Shown: piece after piece, positions 15,391 through 23,799 of the stretch
How the letters are laid out: each line of letters begins with the position of its first letter
Numbering within the stretch: the first letter of the stretch is position 1
NCBI GenBank assembly: GCA_029262675.1
Contig: JAJCYW010000018.1
Coordinates: forward strand, 1 to 64,000
Direction: 5' to 3'
Source of the DNA: Chloroflexota bacterium
Lineage (GTDB): Bacteria > Chloroflexota > Dehalococcoidia > DSTF01 > RBG-16-68-14
Length of the DNA: 64,000 nucleotides
Program-made: the position numbers and the translations under genes
Notes under the pieces: generated by a model
What the model was told of the DNA's origin: nothing
Seen by the model: only the letters and a program-made list of their open reading frames with translations
Database searches by the model: none

Positions 15391-16922
15391 TCCAGCTCCT
15401 TCAGCAGTTCACGCGCAATTTCCGATTCGTTCCAGGGCACGTGCTCCGTCCCGATAATAATCGATCGCTCCGTACCCTTCCCAGCCAGCAGCACGGTATC
15501 GCCCTCGCGCGCCCGTACAAACGCCCGGCGGATCGCATCACGGCGGTCGGGCACACGCTCGAAGTCTTCGCCTTCATGGCGATCGGACGCCAGCAGACCA
15601 GCGGTGATCGACTCGATAATGGCGTCGGGGTCCTCGCGGCGTGGGTCCTCGTTCGTCAGCACGGAAAAGTCGGCCAGCTCGGCGGCGGCGGCGCCCATGC
15701 CCGTCCGCCTCGCCTCGTCGCGTTCGCCGGCGCAGCCAAAAACGGCGATCAGCCGCCCCGCAGTCACCGGACGCAGGACCGACAGCACCCGCAGCAGCGC
15801 CTCCGCCGTCGAGGCGATGTCGATCACCACGCGGAACCTCTGCCCCGCATCGACCGCTTCTAGCCGGCCCGGCACGCCGGTGAACGACTCGAGCCCGGCC
15901 GTGATATCGTCCAGGGAAACGTCCTGCGACCGCGCCACCGCGGCGGCGGCGAGGCAGTTGGAGACGTTGTAGCGGCCTGCCAATTGAACAGATACCTTTC
16001 GCTCCCCTTCCGGCGTGATCAGCCGGAACGCCGTTGAGAGGCCGTTCGCCTTCACACCCGCCGCGCGCACGTCAGCCGCCGCATCGATACCGTAGGTGAC
16101 GGCAGGCAGCGCCGTCAGCGACGCGAAGTACTCCGAGGCCGGGTCGTCCGCGTTGAGCACGGACGCCTGCGGCACGCCGTCCTTCTCAACGTCGCCCAGC
16201 ATCTCGAACAGCCGGCCTTTGGCCCGCCGGTACTCGTCCATGGAGCGGTGGAAGTCGAGATGGTCGCGGCTCAGCGTCGTGAACACGCCGACGTCGAAGT
16301 GGCACCCGTCGACGCGATGCAGGGCCAAGCCGTGCGACGACGCCTCGATAACGGCGTAGGCGCATCCCGCCTCCACCATCTCGGCGAGCTGGCGCTGGAC
16401 GTCGTTCGCCTCCAGCGTCGTCATATGGCTGTCGTTCAGTTCCGCTTCACCGCCTGTCTGGAACGCGACGCTGCTTAGGTAGCCGCAGGAACGTCCGGCC
16501 GACTCCAGCAGGTGGGCGATGAGGTGAACCGTCGTCGTCTTTCCGTCCGTCCCCGTCACGCCAACGACGCCCAGCTTTCGCGCCGGCTCGCCGTAGAACC
16601 CGGCCGACGCCTGCGCCAGCGCGCGCCGCGTGTCCGGCACGGTGACGACGGTCAGTTCCGCCTCCTGCGCAAAGGCGTGCCACTGTTCGCGGCGGTCCTC
16701 CTGCACCAGGAGCGCGGTCGCGCCACGTTGGGCGGCCTGGGCCAGGTGATCGTGGCCGTCCGTCTCGAAGCCGGGGACGGCGACGAAGAGGGCGCCGTGT
16801 TCGACGCGACGGCTGTCGGCACAGACACTGGTTACGGGCCCCGGCCGACCCGAGATGACGACAGCGCCATCTAGCATGGACAGCCATGCGGGTGCGTCAG
16901 AAGCGAAAGGGGGGCCAGCCAT
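15387..16922 (-). CDS. murE: UDP-N-acetylmuramyl-tripeptide synthetase MurE
   Basis: 511 residues, normal length. MurE adds the third amino acid to UDP-MurNAc-L-Ala-D-Glu in the cytoplasm. The three Mur-ligase domains are visible: N-terminal 'GALFVAVPGFETDGHDH', ATP loop 'GVTGTDGKTTTVHLIAHL' near residue 117, and C-terminal 'FGCAGERDEARRTGMG'. The substrate-choice motif, DNPR in meso-diaminopimelate enzymes, is EDPR here, so the amino acid added is uncertain (Lys, Orn or DAP). The presence of murE implies a peptidoglycan wall, unlike Dehalococcoides. It stands alone with an aminotransferase rather than in a dcw cluster. Confidence 0.93.
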   Translation of the reverse strand: MAGPPFASDAPAWLSMLDGAVVISGRPGPVTSVCADSRRVEHGALFVAVPGFETDGHDHLAQAAQRGATALLVQEDRREQWHAFAQEAELTVVTVPDTRRALAQASAGFYGEPARKLGVVGVTGTDGKTTTVHLIAHLLESAGRSCGYLSSVAFQTGGEAELNDSHMTTLEANDVQRQLAEMVEAGCAYAVIEASSHGLALHRVDGCHFDVGVFTTLSRDHLDFHRSMDEYRRAKGRLFEMLGDVEKDGVPQASVLNADDPASEYFASLTALPAVTYGIDAAADVRAAGVKANGLSTAFRLITPEGERKVSVQLAGRYNVSNCLAAAAVARSQDVSLDDITAGLESFTGVPGRLEAVDAGQRFRVVIDIASTAEALLRVLSVLRPVTAGRLIAVFGCAGERDEARRTGMGAAAAELADFSVLTNEDPRREDPDAIIESITAGLLASDRHEGEDFERVPDRRDAIRRAFVRAREGDTVLLAGKGTERSIIIGTEHVPWNESEIARELLKELE

Positions 16923-16933
16923 AGAATCGCGTC

Positions 16934-16942
16934 ATTATATCA
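16934..16942 (-). promoter_or_regulatory. murE: Extended -10 element of murE
   Basis: On the minus strand TGATATAAT is TG-N-TATAAT, a perfect extended -10. Its downstream edge is about 11 nt from the ATG at 16922, so the transcript should start within a few bases of the start codon and carry no ribosome site. Confidence 0.5.
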
Positions 16943-17047
16943 GGGCGCACGATGTGCCCGATCAGGCCACCGCCGTAGCCGCTCTGCCGGGCGAGGCGCA
17001 ACTCACACTGTTGCCCCGCCGATACTTGTCTACAGGAGGAGGGCTAC

Positions 17048-17971
17048 ATGCCAGACAGTCTCCGGCGCCCGGCGGAGGAGCCGCCCGTACCCAACGTACG
17101 CGTGCCCAACGTTCGGTCGCCCGACGCCGCCACGCCCGGCGACAGTGAGTTCGCCCGCATCGACCGAGAAGCCGGGCGGGAGATGGCGCGTGCGCGCCGC
17201 ACCGTCTGGCTGAGCCTACTGATGGGTGCCGGCATCGGCATGTTGTTGATCTTGTGGGCCATTCTGGGCCGTAGCCTGGATTCAGAAACACAGCTCCTGT
17301 TTGGCGTGCTTGTCGGCGTGGAAGCAACGGCGATGGGCTTTCTCCTGGCCTACTACGTGCATACCACGCAGGTCCGCGTGATGGAGCGCTACCTGAACCA
17401 GGTCCGCCGGCTGGCACTCCGCCTGCAGGACCTCTCGACACGCGACTCGCTCACTGGCCTCCACAACCACGGCTACTTGCTCACGCGCATCGAGGAGGAG
17501 ATCAGCCTGGCGCGGCGCCACGCGCGCTCCCTGTCGATCATCATCCTCGACCTCGACAACTTCAAAGACGTCAACGACCGTCACGGCCACCTCGTCGGCG
17601 ACGAGGTATTGCGACGCATCGCGCAGGCGATCCAGCAGCGTGTGCGCCAGCACGACGTTGTCGGACGTTACGGCGGCGACGAGTTCTGCATCATCATGCC
17701 ACAGACTGACAAGCTGGGCGCGCTGGCGACCGTGGAGAAGCTGCTGGAGGCGATGGACGAGCTTTCCGTGGAGTTGCGCGGCTGGACGGACGGCACCACG
17801 TTCAGCTCTGGCGTCTGCACCTACCCGGAGGATGGCCGCAGCGTCCACACGCTGATCGCTTACGCCGACTCCCTGCTCTATCGCGAGAAGCAAGAGGTAC
17901 GGGCCGCGCAGACCGCGGTCGCTCCGGCCGCGCCGCCGACACCGCCGGCGCCGCTTGAAGGGTCGGCCTGA
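17048..17971 (+). CDS. Membrane-anchored diguanylate cyclase (GGDEF)
   Basis: 307 residues with two membrane helices (about 52-73 and 83-104), a short helical linker and a GGDEF domain with active site RYGGDEF (207-213). The inhibitory site RQHD at 200-203 is intact. The N-terminal 45 residues are Pro- and Arg-rich and cytosolic. The layout closely parallels the cyclase at 8.1 kb (two helices, same linker, same I-site spacing), so they are likely paralogues, but this one has no riboswitch upstream. The start is supported by GGAGGAGGG about six bases before the ATG. Murein gene murE is divergent. Confidence 0.92.
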   Translation: MPDSLRRPAEEPPVPNVRVPNVRSPDAATPGDSEFARIDREAGREMARARRTVWLSLLMGAGIGMLLILWAILGRSLDSETQLLFGVLVGVEATAMGFLLAYYVHTTQVRVMERYLNQVRRLALRLQDLSTRDSLTGLHNHGYLLTRIEEEISLARRHARSLSIIILDLDNFKDVNDRHGHLVGDEVLRRIAQAIQQRVRQHDVVGRYGGDEFCIIMPQTDKLGALATVEKLLEAMDELSVELRGWTDGTTFSSGVCTYPEDGRSVHTLIAYADSLLYREKQEVRAAQTAVAPAAPPTPPAPLEGSA

Positions 17972-17999
17972 AATCGCGCCGTTACGTCCGAGACTGGGT

Positions 18000-18400
18000 G
18001 GAGTCAGGCGGCCTGTACGCCGAGTTCTGTAACCTGCCGGCATCCGGCAGGCCGGTGGCCATCTATCTAGGCCCGCCGTTACCAGCGGGCTCGAGCAGCC
18101 TACCCGAGGACGGGACCGGGCGCCCCTCTCCGACGAATCGGAGGTGTCCTCCTATTTGGCCTTGCTCCGGGTGGGGTTTGCCCCACGCCCCCATTACTGA
18201 GGACGCCGGTGCGCTCTTACCGCACCATTTCACCCTTACCACGAACCGCTGCGACGAATCGGAGCGGCCGGGGCGGTATGTTTCTGTGGCACTATCCGTC
18301 GGGTCGCCCCGCCCGGGTGTTACCCGGCACCCTGCCCGGTGGAGCTCGGACGTTCCTCCCCGGCCTTGCGGCCGCGGCGGCCACCCGGCCCCCTGACTCC
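18000..18400 (-). ncRNA. rnpB: RNase P RNA, bacterial type A-like
   Basis: Reading the minus strand, P1 forms from GGAGTCAGG at the 5' end (18400) and CCTGACTCC at the 3' end (18000). Conserved core blocks appear in the right order: GAGGAACGTCCGAGCTCC, GGCAGGGTGCCGGGTAACA, a GTAAGGGTGAAA box with GTGCGGTAAGAGCGCACC, AGATAGATGGCC and ACAGAACTCGGC. The length is 401 nt. It is the catalytic RNA that matures tRNA 5' ends. It lies 61 bp downstream of the RNase HI gene on the same strand, with no obvious terminator between. No protein was predicted here. Confidence 0.95.
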
Positions 18401-18461
18401 AGTTTGATTCTATCTCATTGCTCCACATGCTGTCGCATGTGGACGCGCGTGGTTGCGACCG

Positions 18462-18875
18462 CTAGTTGTCCAGAGCTTCGTTGGCGAGAGCGTCCGCGAC
18501 CTTGTTTTCCTCTCGCGGCACGTGCAGCAGGCTGAATTTCTCGAACTGACTGAGCAGGGCGCGCGCGCGATCATACAGCGGTCGCAGCTTGGCGTTGCGT
18601 ACCTTGTAGCGACCCTCCAGCTGCCGGATGACGAGCTGCGAGTCCATCCGCAACTCGATAGACGTCGCGCCTAGCTCCAGCGCGGCCTCCAGCGCGTCGA
18701 GCGCGCCCTGGTACTCGGCCTGGTTGTTCGTAGCGTGGCCCAGCGCCCGCGAGATGCGGCGCAACTCCGTTCCCGCGTCGTCGTAGATCACGGCGCCTAG
18801 CGACGCGGCGCCGGGGTTGCCGCGCGAAGCGCCGTCCGTGTAGGCGACGGCGCTGCGTGGGGGTGTGTCGCTCAC
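18462..18875 (-). CDS. rnhA: Ribonuclease HI
   Basis: 137 residues. RNase HI cuts RNA in RNA/DNA hybrids. All four acidic catalytic residues are in place: Asp14 (YTDGASRGNPG), Glu54 (NNQAEYQGAL), Asp78 (RMDSQLV) and Asp128 (KVADALANEAL). It has 'GRYKVRN' instead of the long basic handle loop, like the halobacterial/YpdQ-type stand-alone RNases HI. The GTG start overlaps the stop of the recombinase gene by four bases (GTGA), so it is the last protein gene of a three-gene operon. Confidence 0.93.
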   Translation of the reverse strand: MSDTPPRSAVAYTDGASRGNPGAASLGAVIYDDAGTELRRISRALGHATNNQAEYQGALDALEAALELGATSIELRMDSQLVIRQLEGRYKVRNAKLRPLYDRARALLSQFEKFSLLHVPREENKVADALANEALDN

Positions 18876-20302
18876 GGACGGAGCAGCATTTGCAGCCCAT
18901 CGTCGCGGACGACGACGCGGTCGACGAGGTCACGCAGATGCGTCTGCTTCTCGTTAATTGGCAGCGTTGCCCAGCCGTCCAGCAGCGCCGCCAGCGTCCG
19001 TTGCCGCCCCCGAGACCGCTCGCCGGCGTTGACATGCTCCTGCAATCTGCGCTGGATCTCCTCCAGCTCCTCTTCCAGCTTGAGCTGATTTGACGCCGTT
19101 GCGATGTTCAGCTTGCGGAGCTGTTCGCGGCTGATGCGGCCCTTGCCCGCCGCCGTGAGCTGCTCGTTCAGTCTTCGATCGAGCTGGCGCATACGCACGT
19201 GGAGGCGATTCGATTTCTCTTCCCACTCCGCGACGACCCCATCGCCGTTGCCGGCCTGCGGCAGCAGCGCGTCGACGTCGAGGCCGGCGAGCTCCGACCG
19301 GACGTGCTCCTCCAGCGCCTCGGCCCGCTGGGTGTGGTAGTCGCACATGCTCTGGTTTGTGCGCGTTTCGCACTGGTAGTAGCGGTAGGAGGCGTTGCCT
19401 TCGCTGCCGCTGCGCCGCTTCCAGCTCTGGCGCCGGCTGACGCCGATCATCTTGTTGCCGCAGTGGCCGCAGCGCACCAGCCCGGCCAGCAGGAACGGCG
19501 TCGGCTTGCGCTGCGCGTAGTTGTTGCGGCGAGCGCTGAGCCGGTCCTGCACAGCCCGGAAGTCGTCGGGGCTGACCAGCGCCGGGTGGCTGCCGGGCAC
19601 ACGCACGCCAAACCGCGAGTAGGTACCTAGGTAGACTCTGTTGCGCAGGATGTCGCGGATGCTAACCATGCTCCAGTTGCCACCGCGTCGCGTCCGCAGA
19701 CCCTCTTCGTTTAGCCGCCGCGCGATTAGGCGGATGCCCATCCCCTCCTGCAGGTAGAGGCGGAAGATGTAGCGCACAACGACAGCCTCGTCCGGGATCA
19801 ACTCCAGCCGCCGCCTGCTGCCGACCTTGTAGCCGTAAGGCGGCCGGCCCAGCACCTCGCCGCGGACGGCTTTGCGGCGCATGGCGGCGCGCACCCGGTC
19901 GCCCAGGTTGTTCTGGTCTTCCGACTCTGCCGACCACTCGTCGACGAGCTCCGAGAGCGGGTCTTCGGAGCCATCCAGGAATGCCACCTTGGCGCCGAGC
20001 CCCTCCAACTGGAAGTAGCGGCGCGTCGCTTCCTGGCGCGCGCCGCCGAGGCCCCCCAGCGACCGCGCGACGACGAGTACGAACCCCAGCTCCGGCCTTC
20101 GTAGGTAGTCGACGAGCTGGCGAAAGCCGCCGCGCTCCGCGGTCTTTGGAGCGTCGCCGTTCGTGTCCGCGCTGTCGACGAACGTCATCGCGACGTCGTA
20201 GCCGTGCTCTTCGCAGTACGCTAGGAACGCCTTGTTCTGCGCGGCCAGCGACTCGCCCCGCTTCGCGGCAGGCGGTTCACGGAAGTACCCGATCGCCTTC
20301 AT
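18872..20302 (-). CDS. Serine-recombinase family protein lacking catalytic residues
   Basis: 476 residues with the architecture of a large serine recombinase: resolvase-like domain (~1-140), recombinase domain ('GRPPYGYKVGS...RRLNEEGLRTRRGG', ~160-255), zinc ribbon ('VRCGHCGNKMIGV' ... 'CETRTNQSMCDYH') and a C-terminal coiled coil. The catalytic part is broken: where active enzymes read Y-x-R-V-S it reads YFREPP, so the nucleophilic Ser10 is Pro, and the DRLxR helix reads ARSLGGLGG, removing both catalytic Arg residues. The frame is otherwise intact. It sits one base after the zinc-ribbon protein gene and overlaps RNase HI by four bases, with no attachment sites or phage genes nearby. This looks like a domesticated DNA-binding protein rather than a mobile-element integrase. 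Confidence 0.88.
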   Translation of the reverse strand: MKAIGYFREPPAAKRGESLAAQNKAFLAYCEEHGYDVAMTFVDSADTNGDAPKTAERGGFRQLVDYLRRPELGFVLVVARSLGGLGGARQEATRRYFQLEGLGAKVAFLDGSEDPLSELVDEWSAESEDQNNLGDRVRAAMRRKAVRGEVLGRPPYGYKVGSRRRLELIPDEAVVVRYIFRLYLQEGMGIRLIARRLNEEGLRTRRGGNWSMVSIRDILRNRVYLGTYSRFGVRVPGSHPALVSPDDFRAVQDRLSARRNNYAQRKPTPFLLAGLVRCGHCGNKMIGVSRRQSWKRRSGSEGNASYRYYQCETRTNQSMCDYHTQRAEALEEHVRSELAGLDVDALLPQAGNGDGVVAEWEEKSNRLHVRMRQLDRRLNEQLTAAGKGRISREQLRKLNIATASNQLKLEEELEEIQRRLQEHVNAGERSRGRQRTLAALLDGWATLPINEKQTHLRDLVDRVVVRDDGLQMLLRP

Positions 20303-20303
20303 C

Positions 20304-21005
20304 TCAGCTCAGATAGAGGATGCGTTCGCAACTGCTGCACTGCACCAAGTTGCCGCGTCCGCGCGCCCGCTGGATAACGTTCTGTGGCAGCGTAAGACGG
20401 CAGCCCTGGCAGGCGCCGCCTTCAATCTTCGCCACCGCGCGGCCGTTGTGGTTCACGGCGATCTGGTCGTAGAGCTTGAGCAGCGAGCCTTCTACCTGCC
20501 CCGCCTGCAGCTCCCGCCGCGCTTCCAACATTGCGATGTTCGATTCCAGACCGGTCTGCTGCTCCTGCAGCTCTGTCTGGTCCGCCAAGTACGCCGCATC
20601 AGCAGACGACAGCTCGGCGCGCGCCTCGTCGAGCGCTGTTTGCGCTTCTTCCTGCGCGTCCATCGCAACCAGGGCCTTGTCCTCAAGCCCGTTGCGGCGA
20701 CGCTTCAGACTCTCCAACTCCATCTGCAGATCCGCGAGTTCCTTGGGATTCTGCACTGTACCGGAGTAGATCTTCTTCTCGACGGGCTCGATCTTCTGAC
20801 GCAGCTCGTCGGCTTCGTACTCCTGCTCTTTGAAGTGCTTCCCTGCCGCCCGCAAATCGGTCTCACGCTCGCTGACGAGCTGCTGCGCGGAGGAGAGTTC
20901 ATCGTTGTCGCCGAGTCGCGACCGGACATCGGCCAGCATCGACCGGTCCGCAGCCAGCGCGAGGTCAGTCTCCTGCAGCGCGTACAGTTCAGCGATGGAA
21001 GTCAT
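20304..21005 (-). CDS. C4-type zinc-ribbon coiled-coil protein (DUF164/zf-RING_7)
   Basis: 233 residues when started at the ATG at 21005 (MTSIAELYALQ), which has GGGAG eight to twelve bases upstream; the frame extends to 21116 without a good ribosome site. Residues ~5-170 are a long antiparallel coiled coil with a 'KIYSGTVQNPKELADLQMEL' hinge, and the C-terminus has a zinc ribbon (CQGC ... CSSC) and ends 'RILYLS'. The family is widespread next to RNase H and GTPase-type genes; a nucleic-acid or chaperone-like role has been proposed but function is not settled. First gene of the zinc ribbon-recombinase-RNase HI operon. Confidence 0.9.
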   Translation of the reverse strand: MTSIAELYALQETDLALAADRSMLADVRSRLGDNDELSSAQQLVSERETDLRAAGKHFKEQEYEADELRQKIEPVEKKIYSGTVQNPKELADLQMELESLKRRRNGLEDKALVAMDAQEEAQTALDEARAELSSADAAYLADQTELQEQQTGLESNIAMLEARRELQAGQVEGSLLKLYDQIAVNHNGRAVAKIEGGACQGCRLTLPQNVIQRARGRGNLVQCSSCERILYLS

Positions 21006-21148
21006 GTGGTCTCCCGGGGAGACGAGCGAACCGACGGCCATGAAGTCTCCAAATCTGGTGCAGCGAGCGGTTAGATCGCTCTCGTGGGGTGGAGCCGACT
21101 CAGCATCGGTGGGCAAACGGCGACCCTGCCGACGTTACTCTCGTGGGA

Positions 21149-21178
21149 ATTATAGGTTTCGGATAGCCTGCGATGCAA
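21149..21178 (-). promoter_or_regulatory. Promoter of the zinc-ribbon/recombinase/RNase HI operon
   Basis: On the minus strand TATAAT lies at 21154-21149, with TTGCAT 18 bp upstream. Transcription would start about 135 nt before the zinc-ribbon gene ATG. The -10 is perfect; the -35 matches only in TTG. Confidence 0.4.
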
Positions 21179-21244
21179 GAACCTATGTCAAGCCAGGCCA
21201 GATTGGCGAAAAGATTCATGCGCTGCGTAAACAATTCACGCATG

Positions 21245-21274
21245 TTGACGCAGCAGCGCTCCGGCTTCTATCCT
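21245..21274 (+). promoter_or_regulatory. Promoter of the DUF177-rpmF-fab cluster
   Basis: TTGACG at 21245-21250 and TATCCT at 21269-21274, spaced 18 bp. The expected start is near 21281, within the GGGAGG ribosome site region of the GTG start at 21288, so the leader is only a few bases long. Confidence 0.5.
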
Positions 21275-21287
21275 GACTGGGAGGTGC

Positions 21288-21815
21288 GTGGTGTCGCTTC
21301 AGTTCAACGTCCTGACGTTGCTGCGCGAGCCGATCGGCTCAGCCAACCATCACGGCGTCGAAGGTGACGTCCTCGTAGACGGCACGCGCCAGCACGTGAG
21401 CGGCGAGACGACGTTCCTGCGGACGCAGGATGGCGTGCTGGTCACGGGCGGCTTGGCCGGTGAACGGCAGGATATCTGTAGCCGTTGCCTCCGCGATGTC
21501 TCGCTGCCAGTCGAGATCGAGATCGGCGACGAGTACGTGGCCACGGTCGACGCGCAGACGGACGCTAAGCTTGCGCCACCGGAGGAACCGGAAGCGCTCC
21601 GCATCGACGAAACGCAAACGCTGGACCTGCAAGAAGCGGTCCGGCAGGCCTGGACGGCGGCGCTGCCATTGCGGTCGCTGTGCCGGCAGGAATGCAAAGG
21701 GCTCTGTTCGCGCTGCGGACAGGATCTCAACGAGTCGGATTGCGCCTGTCCGCCCGAGGCGGACGACCGCTGGAGCGGCCTGCAGGCGTTAGCGAAGGAC
21801 ATGAAAGGAAGCTAG
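21288..21815 (+). CDS. DUF177 / YceD family protein
   Basis: 175 residues. It matches the YceD/DUF177 family, which in bacteria and plastids is needed for 23S rRNA accumulation and is almost always next to rpmF, as here (3 bp apart). Two Cys clusters are visible: 'CSRCLRDV' near residue 65 and 'CRQECKGLCSRCGQDLNESDCACP' spread across ~130-155, probably a structural zinc site in this branch. The start is GTG at 21288 with GGGAGG immediately upstream. Confidence 0.9.
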   Translation: MVSLQFNVLTLLREPIGSANHHGVEGDVLVDGTRQHVSGETTFLRTQDGVLVTGGLAGERQDICSRCLRDVSLPVEIEIGDEYVATVDAQTDAKLAPPEEPEALRIDETQTLDLQEAVRQAWTAALPLRSLCRQECKGLCSRCGQDLNESDCACPPEADDRWSGLQALAKDMKGS

Positions 21816-21818
21816 GAG

Positions 21819-22016
21819 ATGGCACCACTTCCAAAGCAGAAGACGCCCAAGGGCGCCAAGGGCGCCCGTCGCAGCCACCACCGGGCGCAGATCCGCAAGC
21901 TGAGCGAGTGCTCGCACTGCCACAGCGCCCGCCTGCCCCACACCGTATGCCCCACCTGCGGCTACTACAAGGGACGCGAAGCCGTCATCATCGGCGAGCC
22001 CGAGCTTCCGGAATAA
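21819..22016 (+). CDS. rpmF: 50S ribosomal protein L32
   Basis: 65 residues with the basic N-terminus 'PLPKQKTPKGAKGARRSHHRA' (shown here in its two halves, residues 3-12 and 13-23) and a C4 zinc ribbon at Cys31, Cys34, Cys44 and Cys47. It is the zinc-dependent (C+) form of L32. In operon with DUF177 upstream and fabD 53 bp downstream, the classic arrangement linking ribosome and fatty acid synthesis. Confidence 0.97.
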   Translation: MAPLPKQKTPKGAKGARRSHHRAQIRKLSECSHCHSARLPHTVCPTCGYYKGREAVIIGEPELPE

Positions 22017-22069
22017 CCTGGTGGCGCGCGCTCCTCGCGATCGCAACGTAGCGACCACCCGCACCCATC

Positions 22070-23002
22070 GTGGCTGACACGAATACCGCCTGGCTCTTCC
22101 CCGGCCAGGGCGTGCAGGCCGTCGGCATGGGCCGCGACCTCTACGATGCCTCCGCCTCCGCCCGCCGCATCTTCGAGACCGCCGACGCCGTCCTCGGCTA
22201 CGCGGTCAGCGAGCTCTGCTTTGAAGGACCGGACGAACGCCTGCGTCAGACTGAATACGCGCAGCCGGCGCTCTACGTCACCAGCTACGCCTGCCTGGAG
22301 GCCGCCCGCGAGTTCGGGACGATCCCGCAAGAACCGCCAGCATTCTTTGCCGGACACAGCCTGGGGGAGTACACGGCGCTGGCCGCGGCCAACGCCTTCG
22401 GCTTCGAAGAAGGGCTGCGGCTGGTGCAGCAGCGCGGGAAGTTAATGCAGGACGGCGCGAAGCGCCGGGCCGGCGCGATGGCGGCGCTGCTGGGTCTGGA
22501 GGAGAGCGCCGTAGCGGCGGTCTGTCAGGAGACGAACGCGGAAGTCTGCAACTACAACGCCCCGGGGCAGATCGTCATCGGCGGCGACACGGCGGCCGTG
22601 GAAGCGGCGATCGCACTCGCCTCCGAACGCGGCGCGCGGCGCGCGGTGATGCTCAACGTGAATGGCGCGTTCCACACCACGCACATGGCGGACGCGGCGG
22701 AGGGCATGGCCGGGGCCGTGGCGTCCATCGAGTTTCGCGCTCCCACCTCTCCCGTCATCGCCAACACATCAGCAGAGCCGCTCACGGAGGCGGGCCAGCT
22801 CGGCGATGAACTGGTGCGGCAGCTAGACCACGCTGTGCAGTGGCAACGATCCGTCGAGTACATGGCGTCGCACGGCGTCGCAGATGTCGTGGAGTTCGGG
22901 CCGGGACGAGTGCTCACCGGCCTCGCGAAGCGCATCGACCGCTCGCTCTCCGTTCGCAACGTGAATGATCTGGCCAGCGCGAGAAGCGCGCCCGACGCAT
23001 AG
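22070..23002 (+). CDS. fabD: Malonyl-CoA:ACP transacylase FabD
   Basis: 310 residues. FabD moves malonyl from CoA to acyl carrier protein. 'WLFPGQGVQAVGMG' at the N-terminus, the nucleophile Ser97 in 'FAGHSLGEYTAL', the Gln-rich 'LVQQRGKLMQ' and His in 'NGAFHTTHM' are all present. The start codon is GTG; no strong ribosome site is visible, in keeping with translational flow from rpmF. No fabH or plsX is adjacent. Confidence 0.95.
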   Translation: MADTNTAWLFPGQGVQAVGMGRDLYDASASARRIFETADAVLGYAVSELCFEGPDERLRQTEYAQPALYVTSYACLEAAREFGTIPQEPPAFFAGHSLGEYTALAAANAFGFEEGLRLVQQRGKLMQDGAKRRAGAMAALLGLEESAVAAVCQETNAEVCNYNAPGQIVIGGDTAAVEAAIALASERGARRAVMLNVNGAFHTTHMADAAEGMAGAVASIEFRAPTSPVIANTSAEPLTEAGQLGDELVRQLDHAVQWQRSVEYMASHGVADVVEFGPGRVLTGLAKRIDRSLSVRNVNDLASARSAPDA

Positions 23003-23055
23003 CTCGGCCTGCCCCCCTTGACGCCACCGCCTCTGCTCCGCATTATTGAGTCGAT

Positions 23056-23799
23056 ATGTTCGACCTGACGGACAAAGTTGCCCTCGTCACCGGCGGTTCG
23101 CGCGGCATCGGACGTGCTATCGCGCTGGCTCTCGCAGAGCAGGGCGCGCGCGTGGCCGTGAACTACGTCTCGAATCGAGACGCCGCGGAGGAGGTCGTCG
23201 GCCAGATCGGCGACGGCCGCGCGGTCGCGATTCAGGGCGATGTAGCAGACGCCGGCGACGCCAAACGCCTGATCGGCGACACGATCACCGCGTTCGACTC
23301 GGTGCAGATCCTCGTTAACAACGCCGGTCTGACGCTGGACGACCTGATGCTGCGCATGTCGGAGGAGAACTGGGACCGCGTGATGGCTGTCGACCTGCGC
23401 GGGGCCTACCTCACGACCAAGGCCGCGCTACGGCCGATGGTCCGCCAGCGCTGGGGCCGCATCATCAACATGGCCAGCGTGGCCGGACTCGTCGGCAACG
23501 CCGGTCAGGCCAACTACGCGGCCGCCAAGGCCGGCCTGATCGGCCTGACGAAGTCCGTGGCGAAAGAGGTCGCGTCTCGGAACATCACGGCGAACGCCGT
23601 CGCGCCCGGGCTGGTCGCCACGGAGATGACGGCAGACCTCACAGAGGACCAGCAGCAGGCCGTCCTGCAGATGGTGCCGCTGGGCCGCGCCGCGACGCCG
23701 GCGGAAGTGGCGCCGATCGTGGCATTCCTTGCCAGCGAAGAAGCGGGCTATATCACGGGCGCCGTCATCACTGTCGATGGCGGCCTCGTCATGCACTGA
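23056..23799 (+). CDS. fabG: 3-oxoacyl-ACP reductase FabG
   Basis: 247 residues, the standard FabG length. NADPH-dependent reduction of 3-ketoacyl-ACP. Short-chain dehydrogenase motifs: TGGSRGIGRAI (cofactor loop), VNNAGLTLDD, the catalytic Ser in 'INMASVAGLVG', Tyr and Lys in 'NYAAAKAGLIGL', and C-terminal 'GAVITVDGGLVMH'. Its TGA shares one base with the nusB ATG (TGATG), so translation is coupled. Confidence 0.94.
   Translation: MFDLTDKVALVTGGSRGIGRAIALALAEQGARVAVNYVSNRDAAEEVVGQIGDGRAVAIQGDVADAGDAKRLIGDTITAFDSVQILVNNAGLTLDDLMLRMSEENWDRVMAVDLRGAYLTTKAALRPMVRQRWGRIINMASVAGLVGNAGQANYAAAKAGLIGLTKSVAKEVASRNITANAVAPGLVATEMTADLTEDQQQAVLQMVPLGRAATPAEVAPIVAFLASEEAGYITGAVITVDGGLVMH

Noticed and set aside
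18872..20302. Serine recombinase as integrase of a mobile element
   Set aside because: Catalytic residues are lost, the gene is embedded in an overlapping operon, and no attachment-site repeats or phage/plasmid genes flank it.
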